Notes under the pieces: generated by a model
The model's input: the letters and a program-made list of their open reading frames with translations, nothing else
The model's database searches: none
Told to the model about the DNA's origin: nothing
Part shown: positions 24,110-33,994 of the stretch, piece after piece
Layout: each line of letters begins with the position of its first letter
How positions within the stretch are numbered: position 1 is the first letter of the stretch
Program-made: the position numbers and the translations under genes
From: Patescibacteria group bacterium
GTDB taxonomy: Bacteria; Patescibacteriota; Microgenomatia; UBA1406; GWC2-37-13
Direction of reading: 5' to 3'
NCBI GenBank assembly: GCA_025057905.1
Contig: JANWUX010000001.1
Span: 84,155 to 148,154 of the forward strand
Length of the DNA stretch: 64,000 nt

Positions 24110-25369
24110 ATGCTTGATGCTGATTTTATCAAGAAAAATAAAGACCTTGTCATTCAGTCGACCAAAAACAAAAATCGTCAAGTTGATATCGAAAGGATTA
24201 TTGATCTTGATGAAAAAAAAGGCAAGTTAATATTTGAGATTCAAAAATTAAGAAATCAAAGAAACAGACTTGCCAAAAAAAAACCAACGCCATCGCATGT
24301 CTCTGAAGGTCGACTTCTGAAAGAGCAAATCAAAGTAAAGGAAAGTCAACTTCGAGAGATTGATTCTGAGTTGGAAAGCCTTATCTCTCACGTCCCAAAC
24401 GTGGTCTTTGAGGAGATACCGATTGGACCAGACGCTTCTTATAATCTCGAGGTAAAACGTTGGGGCCAACCAAGAAAATTTGACTTTCTGCCAAAATCTC
24501 ACCTTCAGCTTGGTCTGGAGCTTGATATTATTGACTTTGATCGTGGGGCAAAGATTTCAGGGTTTCGCGGCTATTTCCTCAAAAACGAAGGAGCAATTCT
24601 TCACTTGGCAATCATCTTTTGGGCCTTCCAAAAGCTCGTTATAAAAGGCTACCAACCAATCATCCCCCCGGCTATCGTCAAAAAATTCACTCTATTTGGC
24701 TCGGGTCAGTTCCCCTGGGGTGAGACCGAAGTTTACAAACTTAATGATGATGATGCTTATCTGGCCGGAACAGCTGAAGTGCCAGTTACTGCATATTTTG
24801 CCAACGAAATTCTAAACGAAAATGAGCTACCCAAGAAATTTGTCGCACTCTCCCCTTGTTATCGACGAGAGGCAGGCAGTTACGGGAAGGACAGACGAGG
24901 TCTGTATCGAGTTCATGAGTTTTTAAAAGTTGAACAAGTGATCATCGCTCAAAACGATCGTCAGGTTGCTTCGACTCTTCATGAAGAACTTCAAGAAAAT
25001 ACTGAGTCCCTGCTTGAGGAGCTTAACTTGTGTTACCGGCGGGTTTTATTGGCTAGTGGCGAGATGGGTGAACCCCAAGCAAAGAAATACGACACCGAAG
25101 TTTGGATGCCTTATCGAAATGACTGGGGAGAGGTCGCCTCCAACTCAATTATGACTGATTTTCAATCTCGCAGGCTCAACATTCGTTATCGAAAGAAGAC
25201 AGGTAAAGCTGAGTTTTGCTTTACCCTAAACAATACTGCCATCGCCTCGCCGAGGATTTTGATTGCTCTTTTAGAAAACAATCAGCAATCTGATGGCTCA
25301 ATCATAGTTCCTAAAGTTCTTCGACCGCTAACGGGCTTTAAGGTAATTAAAAAAAAGCCTAATCACTAA
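24110..25369 (+). CDS. serS: Seryl-tRNA synthetase
   Basis: SerRS charges tRNA-Ser. The 419-residue length is normal. An N-terminal coiled-coil arm at about 30-105 binds the long variable arm of the tRNA. The class II core has motif 2 in PCYRREAGSYGKDRRGLYRVHEF and motif 3 in TLNNTAIASPRILIALLEN, with TAEVPVTAYFANE before them. The start MLDADFIKKN matches the family. Its 3' end overlaps the convergent PBP gene by 11 nt. Confidence 0.98.
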   Translation: MLDADFIKKNKDLVIQSTKNKNRQVDIERIIDLDEKKGKLIFEIQKLRNQRNRLAKKKPTPSHVSEGRLLKEQIKVKESQLREIDSELESLISHVPNVVFEEIPIGPDASYNLEVKRWGQPRKFDFLPKSHLQLGLELDIIDFDRGAKISGFRGYFLKNEGAILHLAIIFWAFQKLVIKGYQPIIPPAIVKKFTLFGSGQFPWGETEVYKLNDDDAYLAGTAEVPVTAYFANEILNENELPKKFVALSPCYRREAGSYGKDRRGLYRVHEFLKVEQVIIAQNDRQVASTLHEELQENTESLLEELNLCYRRVLLASGEMGEPQAKKYDTEVWMPYRNDWGEVASNSIMTDFQSRRLNIRYRKKTGKAEFCFTLNNTAIASPRILIALLENNQQSDGSIIVPKVLRPLTGFKVIKKKPNH

Positions 25370-27626
25370 CTAGGTTTACTGGCGTTGGGGTTGGAAGTTG
25401 CGTTGGTCGTGGAAAAGAACACAGAACGTTTGTTTCGGTTCCTTTAATAAAATACTCTCGGCGTCCAAAGAAGCAGTTTTTTTCGACAACATTCTCAGGC
25501 GGTTGACGGAACCAATGATCACCTTCTTGATAATTATTCAAAAGAAAGCTCATCATTCGATTCCAGATCGGAGCAGCTCCAGTGATTCCCGAAGCAAGAT
25601 ATTGATTCATTGCTGATCCGTCATTATTGCCTACCCAAACAACTACAAGAAAATCTTTCGTGTACCCGATGGTCCAGTTATCTTTCTTGTTGTCAGTGGT
25701 TCCAGTCTTGACCGCCACTTTGTAACCAGGAATTTCTAGAGCCGAATTTTCTCCAAAAGCCCAAATGCGGGCCTGGTTATCTGAAAGAATATCAGAGATG
25801 ATATAGGCAACACCAGGATTAATCTTTTTCGTTCTTATTGGCTTAATTTCCTTCAATACTCGACCGTCGCTGTCTTCGATTTTGAGATATGAGTTTAATT
25901 TAACATGATAGCTCAAATTTGCCAAAACCCCAAACGCCTCGGCCATGTCCACCATAGTCACTTCGCCTCCACCTAAAGCCAGCGAAAGACCATACCGATT
26001 TCTCTCTTTCCATGTTGAGATACCCAAATTCTCGGCATAGTCAATAAAGTTATCAACACCGATTTTTTCAAGTACTTTGACGGCAGGGATGTTGTAGGAG
26101 TTAGCAAGAGCATAGCGAAGTGGCACTTTACCGTGAAATCGGCCGTCATAATTAACCGGCCGATACGGCGGACTACCAGGTATGTAGAAAATTGTTGGAG
26201 TATCATCGATAATTGTTGCTGGTGTATAACCATTTTCTAAAGCGAGAGAATACAGGAGCGGCTTGATCGCTGAGCCTGGTTGACGAAGAGCCGTCGTGAC
26301 ATTAAAAGCCCCCCACGGTTGCTTAAAGTAGTCAACTGACCCGACCATAGCCAGGATCTCGCCGGTTGCCGGTCGAGTAACGAGAATGGCACCATTGGTC
26401 AGATTAAGATGGGTGTTTTTTTCTATCTCTTCCTTCAAGATTTTTTCTGCCTGCCTTTGAATTTCTAGGTCGAGAGTAGTCGTCACTCTCAGCCCACCTT
26501 CTTCAACTAGCCTCGTTCCAAAAAAATCTTCCAACTGGCTTTTAACATAAAAGACAAAATGAGGTGCCAAAATCTCATTCTTGAGCGGAATTACCCTAAG
26601 TTCTTCTTTTTGAGCTGCTATCTTGGTTTCCTTGTCAATGTATCCTTCCTGGTACATCGCCTCAAGAACTTGATTTCTTCTTTCAATAGCTTTTCTTGGA
26701 TTGACATGGGGAGAGTAAAGAGATGGTGCCTGAGGTAAACCTGCCAAAAGGGCTGCCTCAGCCAGGCTGAGATTTTTTGCCGACTTGCCAAAGTAAGTTT
26801 TTGCCGCTTCCTCAACTCCATAGGCTGACCCGCCATAGGCGACCTGGTTGAGATACATCTCTAGGATCTGGTCCTTAGTGTAAACTCTCTCTGTCCAAAA
26901 AGCTAAAATAATTTCCCTAATTTTTCTTTCAATCGTCCTCTCTGGAGACAAAAGGGCTGTTTTGACAAGTTGTTGAGTGATAGTTGATCCGCCTTGAAGT
27001 TGATTATCACTTTTAAGATTTTCTTTGATTGCTCTGAGAATCCCTCCAAAAAGATTCACACCTCGATGACGATAGAAGTCTTTGTCTTCAATGGCAATCG
27101 TCGCTTGAACAAGTTCTTTTGGGACTTCCTTCAAAGAAATTTTAGTTCGGTTTTCTTCTTTGAAGATTTCATAAAGGATTCTTCCCTTTCGGTCATAAAT
27201 ATGAGTTGACAACCGATAGTTAACCTTGCCGAGATTTTTTGGGGAAGGTAAATTCTTTATCATTTGATATGTTTGAAGCAAAAAAGAGATCATTAAGGTA
27301 AACAAGCAACCTAAAAAGAAATACTTGATTTTCTCGACAAAGAGCAATGGCTGGGAGTCTTTTTTTATCTTCAGGGGAGTGTAACACTTTTTGAACTTCA
27401 AAAGAAGATTTTTTTTCAGTGCTTTTTTTAGCCACAAAAGTAGGGTCAGAAAGATATTCAGAGTTTTTTTGAGTTGTCTGGTCAGATTGATAATCAAGAA
27501 AAAAAACAAGCGAAGCAAAAGCCAAAAGACCTTTCTGGAAAACTCACCAACAAAAACGAAAAAGAACGTTACGTAGTAAATAAATCTGAAAACTAAGTGA
27601 AGTAATTCATTCTTGATCTTTGCCAT
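25359..27626 (-). CDS. Class A penicillin-binding protein (transglycosylase/transpeptidase)
   Basis: The 755-residue bifunctional enzyme polymerises and cross-links peptidoglycan outside the membrane. The GT51 domain has IEDKDFYRHRG near 180, GGSTITQQLVK and a run ending LNQVAYGGSAYGVEEAA. The transpeptidase domain has SxxK as SAIK near 454, SYN in ANSYNIPAVK, and KTGTTDNKKDNW. Before the usual anchor (about 87-108) is an unusual hydrophobic stretch at 8-68 that could form one or two further membrane segments. A Pro/Thr-rich tail ends the protein. It sits 26 nt from the sortase gene on the same strand. Confidence 0.95.
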   Translation of the reverse strand: MAKIKNELLHLVFRFIYYVTFFFVFVGEFSRKVFWLLLRLFFFLIINLTRQLKKTLNIFLTLLLWLKKALKKNLLLKFKKCYTPLKIKKDSQPLLFVEKIKYFFLGCLFTLMISFLLQTYQMIKNLPSPKNLGKVNYRLSTHIYDRKGRILYEIFKEENRTKISLKEVPKELVQATIAIEDKDFYRHRGVNLFGGILRAIKENLKSDNQLQGGSTITQQLVKTALLSPERTIERKIREIILAFWTERVYTKDQILEMYLNQVAYGGSAYGVEEAAKTYFGKSAKNLSLAEAALLAGLPQAPSLYSPHVNPRKAIERRNQVLEAMYQEGYIDKETKIAAQKEELRVIPLKNEILAPHFVFYVKSQLEDFFGTRLVEEGGLRVTTTLDLEIQRQAEKILKEEIEKNTHLNLTNGAILVTRPATGEILAMVGSVDYFKQPWGAFNVTTALRQPGSAIKPLLYSLALENGYTPATIIDDTPTIFYIPGSPPYRPVNYDGRFHGKVPLRYALANSYNIPAVKVLEKIGVDNFIDYAENLGISTWKERNRYGLSLALGGGEVTMVDMAEAFGVLANLSYHVKLNSYLKIEDSDGRVLKEIKPIRTKKINPGVAYIISDILSDNQARIWAFGENSALEIPGYKVAVKTGTTDNKKDNWTIGYTKDFLVVVWVGNNDGSAMNQYLASGITGAAPIWNRMMSFLLNNYQEGDHWFRQPPENVVEKNCFFGRREYFIKGTETNVLCSFPRPTQLPTPTPVNLVSD

Positions 27627-27652
27627 TAATTAATTATAACAAATATTATAGG

Positions 27653-28387
27653 CTAAATCAATCTCAGCTTTGCCTTGACTATTAGTCTTTTGAGGTAAGT
27701 TCCTGGCGGAACACAAGTGATAAGCGTCAGATAGGCGGCGTCTTTTTGCTGTCGGAGAACCCAAACATCATCTGGATCAACAACAAACATATCAAGCACA
27801 ACATATTCATAGGTCACATCACCGATCTTAACAAGAATTACATCTCCTTTCTCTAACGATGGCAGAAAGGTGAAGATTGTTTTGTAATCTTTTGGATTGT
27901 AAAGCTGTGGCAAAGATGAGTGACCCAAGATGACAACATTGCCATACTCGCCTGGAAGAGTTTCTGGAAGATAGTGAACAAGACTCTTAGACAAATCCTC
28001 TTCGCCAATAACCACCCTTGCTTCGCTAATGTTAAGTTTCGGGATCGAAAGAGAGTATTCCTTAACTAAGTGGTTTGACTTTAGATCAACTTTTTTCAAG
28101 GTAGGAAACCAGATACTGGCCCGGGTAAAGTCGCTAAGATTGTTGGAAAAAATGTTAAAAGAACCAAGAAGACTGTTGGCTTCAGAAATGATATTCTTCT
28201 CTTCCGAATAGACCGGAGAGATAATTTTTCTGGAGAGAAATAAGCGGGAGTATATCTCAAAGGAAACGATCGGATAAACCGACCAAAAAAGAATTAATGA
28301 ACCAGCAATCAGAAATAGGTAAGAAAGATAACCGATAACCTTTTTTTTAACAGTAATCTTCTCTTTTTGGTAAATATAGAGAGCCAT
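27653..28387 (-). CDS. Sortase family transpeptidase
   Basis: Sortases cut LPxTG-like signals and attach proteins to the cell wall or to each other. The 244-residue protein has an N-terminal anchor (about 17-40) and the sortase barrel from about 112. Active-site residues are H156 in ILGHSS, C225 in TLITCVPPG and R234 in YLKR. The TLITC signature and the short beta6-beta7 region fit the class D/E group, but the class is not certain. Possible substrates in this window are the proteins at 36808-37521 and 37535-38878, which end in LPISG and LPSSG followed by a hydrophobic segment. Confidence 0.93.
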   Translation of the reverse strand: MALYIYQKEKITVKKKVIGYLSYLFLIAGSLILFWSVYPIVSFEIYSRLFLSRKIISPVYSEEKNIISEANSLLGSFNIFSNNLSDFTRASIWFPTLKKVDLKSNHLVKEYSLSIPKLNISEARVVIGEEDLSKSLVHYLPETLPGEYGNVVILGHSSLPQLYNPKDYKTIFTFLPSLEKGDVILVKIGDVTYEYVVLDMFVVDPDDVWVLRQQKDAAYLTLITCVPPGTYLKRLIVKAKLRLI

Positions 28388-28413
28388 ATCAGTAACAAAA
28401 TTCTCTCTGGCAA

Positions 28414-30441
28414 CTAAAGATATTTAATCTCGATCTTGAGATTTTTTTCAAAAAACGGCAAGTAATTACCGACGATCGGCAAAGCGTTTTTTTGATCTAG
28501 ATGATAATTCCCGACCTTGAATTCTTCTTTAAGGATTAAGTCAGCCTTTTTAAGGTTTTTTCCCCTTAAACTCCTGACAATCTGGCGCTGATCGAGGTTG
28601 GGAATAGCCCGGGCGTTGACCGCAATCGAAGCCTGAATCTGCGAGTCGATTTTTTTGGGATTATTAACTTTTATCTCTATTGTCTCTTTTGGAATGATAA
28701 AGTTCTTGTCGACTTCACGACTGATTTTTTCTTTTAGAACCTCTCTAAGATTTTCTCCGTCAAATGAGTAAAAATTTACCGTTACTGTTGCCGTAAGTGT
28801 TAACGATTCAGCCTCTTCGCCTACCTCTTTAGAAGAGTTTTTTTTGGTGATTTGATACTCACTTAGATCGTTTATCAACTTCTCGGTTTTCTTTAAATTC
28901 AGGCTGAATTGATGATCTTTCGCTTTTTTGAGAATACGCTCTTCAGCTTTTCTCAAATCAGTTGGACTGACAATTCTTAATTGTTTTTTTAGACCCCCGG
29001 ATAAATCTCTTTCATTGACACCAAAGCAAATGGTTTCTGGGATGCCACTGATCTTGAAGCGCGTGCCCCGAGGTAGATTTCCTTCTTCGCCAATCTGTAG
29101 AGCAATGAGAGACACCTCTTTCTTTCCTGGTAATTTAGCCGAACCATCAGGCACGAGAGTTGCCGAGGCAACTTTGATGTCGTCTTCAGTCAAAAATTTT
29201 ATTCCTTTTGCCTCAACAGTAGTTCCCTTGCCCAAAGTTATCTCTCGGTCGTCAAAATTGTGAATTTTTATTGTTCCTCGAGCTTTTTCTCCGATTTCTT
29301 TTTTTCCGGTAGTTGAGAGAGTTTCGGAAAACTCAGCGGATGCTGTCAGAACTTGATATGGAAGTTTGTCTTCGAGAGTCTTTTGAATTGATCTTGAGGG
29401 TAGATAAAGAGTCAGAGTTGAACTTCTTAAAAAATACTCATTGGCAAAGACAAATGAAGACAAGAAAGAAAGAAGAAAAATCACAATTAAAATTTTTTTT
29501 CTGAAAACAAAGAATCTGGACCAGTTGCGATCCACCAACCATTGAAAGTCAAATGAGGGAGGGGACAAAAATTTTTTTGCTAATAAAAAAGGGACTTTGA
29601 CCAAGGCCGTGTCTTCTTTTAGATCGCTGTCTAATCCAGGCTCAACCACGAAACCAAATCTCTCGTTCTTTTTGGAATTCTTTGCCTCCTCTTTTTTTCC
29701 TTTTTCTTGAGTCATCATTTCCTCTGAAAAAGCGTCAACAAGATTATTAATTAGCTCTTCCTGATTGACAAGAACAATTTGGGGCAGATCAACAAAGTAA
29801 CCATCCGGCCAATGATAGTTAAGTATTTTTTCTGACTCTTTGTCCAGATGGTCTGAATTATAGATAAGGATCCGGGACGGCAGAAGGAGTTTTTTCTCTC
29901 GAATAGCCTCAGTGGCCAAGATAAAATCCTCAACAAGATTTTCAGTTCGAGAGACTCTCCTCTTTTCCAAAACTTTTCCTCCTTGAAAGGCGAAAACTCC
30001 TAACTGAGTTTTATCGATCTCCAGAAGAATCCCCGTGAATGGCAAATTGTCCTTTTTCTCAATGGACAAAGCCAAAGCTTCAGAGCACTCAACATATCCT
30101 AACACCGTAAACTTAAACTCCTTGACGATGGTTTTGATTTTGTTCAAGTAAGGCTCTCTTATGGTGTTTCTTTTTTCATCAATCAAAAATGAATAGGCAA
30201 AGAAAATTACTTTTGTTAAGGTAATCTTATTTCTTTCTTCCAGAAGATAAAGATTTTCATCAATGTCTTGAAAAAGATTTTCCCAGCCGTTCTGATAAGA
30301 AAAATCAGTTCTATCTTTGGCGATAAAGACCTGATCTTCTCTTTCTATCAAAATAAGCGAACCAGAGGTCTCTCTCAAAAGAATTCCTAAAAAAATTTCT
30401 CTTTTTTGACCACCTTCTTTGACAATTAAAGGTAGATTCAT
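28414..30441 (-). CDS. Membrane protein with PilM-like N-terminus and baseplate-J-like exterior
   Basis: The 675-residue protein has a cytoplasmic part (1-310), one membrane segment (about 318-337) and a long exterior part. The exterior part, with ARGTIKIHNFDDREITLGKG, then FLTEDDIKVAS and GEEGNLPRGTRFKIS, matches the baseplate-J-like proteins common in Patescibacteria. The cytoplasmic part shows alternating strands such as FTGILLEIDKTQLGVFAF that recall actin-like PilM/FtsA ATPases, but I see no clear nucleotide-binding motif. The ATG at 30441 is preferred over the TTG at 30453. The job is unknown; a role in an envelope-spanning assembly is plausible. Confidence 0.72.
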   Translation of the reverse strand: MNLPLIVKEGGQKREIFLGILLRETSGSLILIEREDQVFIAKDRTDFSYQNGWENLFQDIDENLYLLEERNKITLTKVIFFAYSFLIDEKRNTIREPYLNKIKTIVKEFKFTVLGYVECSEALALSIEKKDNLPFTGILLEIDKTQLGVFAFQGGKVLEKRRVSRTENLVEDFILATEAIREKKLLLPSRILIYNSDHLDKESEKILNYHWPDGYFVDLPQIVLVNQEELINNLVDAFSEEMMTQEKGKKEEAKNSKKNERFGFVVEPGLDSDLKEDTALVKVPFLLAKKFLSPPSFDFQWLVDRNWSRFFVFRKKILIVIFLLSFLSSFVFANEYFLRSSTLTLYLPSRSIQKTLEDKLPYQVLTASAEFSETLSTTGKKEIGEKARGTIKIHNFDDREITLGKGTTVEAKGIKFLTEDDIKVASATLVPDGSAKLPGKKEVSLIALQIGEEGNLPRGTRFKISGIPETICFGVNERDLSGGLKKQLRIVSPTDLRKAEERILKKAKDHQFSLNLKKTEKLINDLSEYQITKKNSSKEVGEEAESLTLTATVTVNFYSFDGENLREVLKEKISREVDKNFIIPKETIEIKVNNPKKIDSQIQASIAVNARAIPNLDQRQIVRSLRGKNLKKADLILKEEFKVGNYHLDQKNALPIVGNYLPFFEKNLKIEIKYL

Positions 30442-30449
30442 TTTATTAA

Positions 30450-31934
30450 TCAATTTATATTATATTTTTCAAAAACTTGCTTTACTCCTTGATCAGCTGT
30501 TCTTAAAGCTTCTTCGTAGCTAACTCCCTGAATCGTGCTGTTGATTGCGTTTTCGAGGTAGCTAATTATCTTGTCATTTAGGCCATTATCAAAGGTTTGA
30601 CTAATCAAAGGAAGAGAGACAAGATTGTCTGCTTGCTTCATCACTGGCCCAAGATACTGATTTTGAACAAGAAGATCTCTCAGATCAACTCGAGGATAAG
30701 GCAAACCAAAAAGACGATAACGAGTTGTGATCTCGTAAAGTTTGGTCAGATTTTCTTTCTCGATCAAAAACTTTAAAAATCTCCAAGCCTCAACCTGATC
30801 TTTACTGTAGCGAGAAACTCCCTCCACCCAGTAAGTGGCTAAGGAGACAAGGTCTGAGCCGGGCACTCGAGGAACAGTCGTTACTTTGAGATTGAGATCA
30901 GGATTAGCGGCTTTGATAGCCAAAATTTGCCATGACGGAACGATAATCATGGCCACTTTTTCTTGAATAAAAGCATTGATTGAGTTGGGCATCTTTTCAT
31001 TCCAGAACTCATTGGGTGGCTCGGCAAACCTTCTAAAAACCTCCAAGGCGCCAACCGCCTCTGAAGAGGTCAGATCGGTGATCGAGGCTCCATTTTGAAC
31101 AAGCAAAAGACCAAAAATGTCAGAAAAGTGTTCTAGATTGCTTACCGTTCCGATAGCCAGGCCAGAAGTGATTAGGTTGTTTTGGGGATCTTTAACCGTT
31201 AATTTAGGAACGATATTCGTTACTTCTTCCCAGGTGAGGATCTCGCTGTTGATACCGGCTTTTTTGAAAAGATCTTGGTTGTAAACCAAAACTAGACTAT
31301 CAATCATCAGCGGTATTCCGTAATAGTATTTGTCGATTTTTAGATCTTTTTGGTGAATCGGATAAAAAATTTTTTCAAATTCCTGGCTGGACATAATCTC
31401 TTCAGGTATTGGAGCAACGATTTCTCTCAGTTGAGGTAACCAAGTATTGTGGAAGCGAAAGATATCTGGTCCTTGACCTAGTCGACTTCGGGCTAAAAGT
31501 TTTTCTCGATAGTTCTCTGGTGACATCCTTATGTACTCAATCTTGACGTGAGGGTAGCGACGTTGGTAATCATCTATCAACGGCTGAAAAATCTCTCGTT
31601 GGTCCCACAATCCCCAATAAACAAGCTTCACTTCTTTAGCTGATCCTCTACTACTAAAAAAAGCATTAAGAATAAGAACAAAAAAAACAAAAAACAACAA
31701 GGATCCAAGAGCAGCAACTAAGAGATATTTTTTTCGATTTTCACGAAAAACTGGAGGGGTTGCGTAAAGGGAGCCCGTTTCTTCTCTCGGATAATCAACG
31801 GCAGGGGTAGAAATTTCTTCTGGAGTCTCCTCAATTGGAAGATTTTCCGGAGAGTTTTCATCGACAGTCACCGTCTCTAAGATTGGCTTCCCTGGCGATT
31901 GATTTTCACCTTTTTTTTGGTTATTATCATCCAT
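30450..31934 (-). CDS. Membrane-anchored extracellular solute-binding protein (family 1)
   Basis: The 494-residue protein has a long acidic cytoplasmic N-terminus, a membrane segment near 69-92 and a sugar-type periplasmic-binding fold: VKLVYWGLWDQREIFQPLIDDY split at the family start, GQGPDIFRFHNTWLP, YGIPLMIDSLVLVYNQDLF and LTWEEV. Family members capture maltose-like or oligosaccharide ligands for ABC importers. No lipobox is present, so it is held by the membrane helix. No permease or ATPase gene is near, so it may act as a receptor or work with a distant transporter. It ends where the baseplate-like gene begins. Confidence 0.9.
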   Translation of the reverse strand: MDDNNQKKGENQSPGKPILETVTVDENSPENLPIEETPEEISTPAVDYPREETGSLYATPPVFRENRKKYLLVAALGSLLFFVFFVLILNAFFSSRGSAKEVKLVYWGLWDQREIFQPLIDDYQRRYPHVKIEYIRMSPENYREKLLARSRLGQGPDIFRFHNTWLPQLREIVAPIPEEIMSSQEFEKIFYPIHQKDLKIDKYYYGIPLMIDSLVLVYNQDLFKKAGINSEILTWEEVTNIVPKLTVKDPQNNLITSGLAIGTVSNLEHFSDIFGLLLVQNGASITDLTSSEAVGALEVFRRFAEPPNEFWNEKMPNSINAFIQEKVAMIIVPSWQILAIKAANPDLNLKVTTVPRVPGSDLVSLATYWVEGVSRYSKDQVEAWRFLKFLIEKENLTKLYEITTRYRLFGLPYPRVDLRDLLVQNQYLGPVMKQADNLVSLPLISQTFDNGLNDKIISYLENAINSTIQGVSYEEALRTADQGVKQVFEKYNIN

Positions 31935-31944
31935 ACTAATTTTT

Positions 31945-33354
31945 ATGGTATCAAAAAGCGCCAGAAAAATTCTAGTAATTGTTTGCTTTTCAAGCTTGAT
32001 ATTATTTCTGAATCTTAGCCTGATGGCTTTTTTTTTGATTTTTTATCAATTTGCCCAAGAACACCAAGAAAAAATTTTTCCTCAAGTTTTGATTGACGGG
32101 ATTGATTTTTCGGGAAAAACAAAGAAAGAGGTAGAGAATTTTTTTAAAGAGAAACTAACTCAACTGGAGAGAGTTAATTTAGTCTTGACTCTTGAAAATA
32201 AAGAAGTCGCTAGTTTCTCCGCTATGCAATTAGGATTAGGCTACAATGTAGAGATTGTCTGGAAAAATGCCTATAAAGTCGGTCGTCGATCCTCAAATAT
32301 CGCATCATTTAGCGACCGACTTCTGAGTTTTCTTGGTTTAAAAAAAATCATGATCGAAAGCAACTTAATTTTTGACGATGATTTAATAAGGAACCATCTA
32401 TTTCGTTTAAAACAAGAGTATGACAAACCAGCAAAAAATGCCTTGTTCGAATTTACTAACAATCGAGTAACAACTTTTCGAAAAGAAGAAGAAGGTCGAG
32501 AGATCGAAGTAGAAGAGTTACTCTCACAGGTAAAAAAAGAGATTAACTCTCTTAAATTTAAGGCCGAAGATAAGATCTTTTACATCAAGCCAAAAATTAT
32601 CAAACCAGAGATTACCCTTGCTCAGGCTAATCAATTTGGGATCGAGGAGTTGTTAGGTTCCGGTCAGTCAAACTTCTCGGGTTCACCGCCCAACCGGATT
32701 CATAACATAAAACTAGCTAGTTCAAAGTTTCATGGAGTATTAATCCCGCCAGAAAGAGTTTTTTCTTTTAATGAAACTTTAGGTGAGGTGTCACATCTTA
32801 CGGGTTATCAGCCAGCTTACATTATCAAAGACGGGAAAACGATTTTAGGCGATGGGGGAGGTGTTTGTCAAGTGTCGACGACTCTTTTCCGAGCCGCCCT
32901 AAATGCTGGCTTAGATATAAAAGAACGAGTTCCTCATGCCTATCGGGTTACCTATTATGAAAGCGACCTTGGTCCCGGCTTTGATGCCACGGTTTATCAA
33001 CCCGAAGTTGATCTAAAAATCAAAAATAACACGCTAGCTTATGTTCTGATTCAAACTACTATCGATGAAACGACTAATCTTCTGACTTTTACTCTTTACG
33101 GCAAAAAAGATAATCGCCAAGTAGAGATAACTAAGCCACAAATTTGGGACTTAATTCCCCCGCCAGCGCCCCGCTACCAGGAAGACCCAACTCTAAAAAA
33201 AGGAATGATCAGACAAGTTGAATTTCCTGCTTGGGGTGGGAAAGTCTCCTTTCGTTACCGGGTACATCAAAACAACCGCCTGATAATAGATAAGGAGTTT
33301 TTCTCCTCTTACCTCCCCTGGCAAGCGGTTTTTCTGATTGGCAATAGCGAGTAG
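31945..33354 (+). CDS. VanW family membrane-anchored cell-wall protein
   Basis: The 469-residue protein has a membrane segment at about 8-34, a region like the putative peptidoglycan-binding domain that often precedes VanW (VLIDGIDFSGKTKKEVENFF), and the VanW core at about 240-370: FHGVLIPPERVFSFNETLG, GDGGGVCQVSTTLFRAAL and RVPHAYRVTYYE. The end has a short beta domain resembling G5. VanW proteins accompany envelope genes, but their reaction is not established. It is divergent from the solute-binding gene with 10 nt between starts, so the promoters must lie inside the neighbours. Confidence 0.93.
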   Translation: MVSKSARKILVIVCFSSLILFLNLSLMAFFLIFYQFAQEHQEKIFPQVLIDGIDFSGKTKKEVENFFKEKLTQLERVNLVLTLENKEVASFSAMQLGLGYNVEIVWKNAYKVGRRSSNIASFSDRLLSFLGLKKIMIESNLIFDDDLIRNHLFRLKQEYDKPAKNALFEFTNNRVTTFRKEEEGREIEVEELLSQVKKEINSLKFKAEDKIFYIKPKIIKPEITLAQANQFGIEELLGSGQSNFSGSPPNRIHNIKLASSKFHGVLIPPERVFSFNETLGEVSHLTGYQPAYIIKDGKTILGDGGGVCQVSTTLFRAALNAGLDIKERVPHAYRVTYYESDLGPGFDATVYQPEVDLKIKNNTLAYVLIQTTIDETTNLLTFTLYGKKDNRQVEITKPQIWDLIPPPAPRYQEDPTLKKGMIRQVEFPAWGGKVSFRYRVHQNNRLIIDKEFFSSYLPWQAVFLIGNSE

Positions 33355-33364
33355 ATTTACCTTC

Positions 33365-33961
33365 TCACCTGAACCAGCGGGCTCGGCCAAGTCGGTAACT
33401 TAAAATTTTTGTTTTCCGTTCACCAATTATCTTAGCCGGCACACCACCAACAATGGCATAAGGCGGAACATCTTTGGTCACAACCGCACCTGCTGCAACA
33501 ACAGCACCTTTGCCTATCTTTACTCCTGGCAGAATAATTGACCGCGGACCGACGAAAACATAATCTTCAATGATCACTTGACCATAAATGGGCTCAAAGC
33601 TAGGTGAATGAATATCGTGTTCACTGTTGTAAATCATCACCTCGCTGGCTACCGCCACATGATTGCCAATAATTAATTTGTCTCGGCCGTCAAGAACGGC
33701 ACCCTCACCAATGATCGTGTCTTCGCCAATGACTATGTTTCTTGGATCGTAAAACCGGGCGCCGGTATGAATCGTTGATCCTTTACCGATCTTAACTCCG
33801 GCTAAGCGGTAGCAAAATCTTCTGAAGTGATGAGAGGGAACTAAGCTCACTAGGTGAAGGAAAAAAACTTCCAGCTCAAGAAAAATGCTTTTTATTCTGT
33901 TAATAATTTTTCTGATGAACTCTTTTGAGCTAAGTGATCTTCCTGTTTTATCTTTGAACAT
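33365..33961 (-). CDS. Hexapeptide-repeat acyltransferase (LbH fold)
   Basis: The 198-residue protein has an N-terminal helix region (about 1-45) and then a left-handed beta-helix of hexapeptide repeats from [15 protein letters not shown] to [16 protein letters not shown], ending in [21 protein letters not shown] holds the likely catalytic His of the maltose/galactoside O-acetyltransferase group. It probably acetylates a sugar or envelope glycan. It is convergent with vanW and lies downstream of uvrD with 33 nt between. Confidence 0.9.
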   Translation of the reverse strand: MFKDKTGRSLSSKEFIRKIINRIKSIFLELEVFFLHLVSLVPSHHFRRFCYRLAGVKIGKGSTIHTGARFYDPRNIVIGEDTIIGEGAVLDGRDKLIIGNHVAVASEVMIYNSEHDIHSPSFEPIYGQVIIEDYVFVGPRSIILPGVKIGKGAVVAAGAVVTKDVPPYAIVGGVPAKIIGERKTKILSYRLGRARWFR

Positions 33962-33994
33962 ACGATTTATTTAAAATTAAAAGATAAATTGGCC

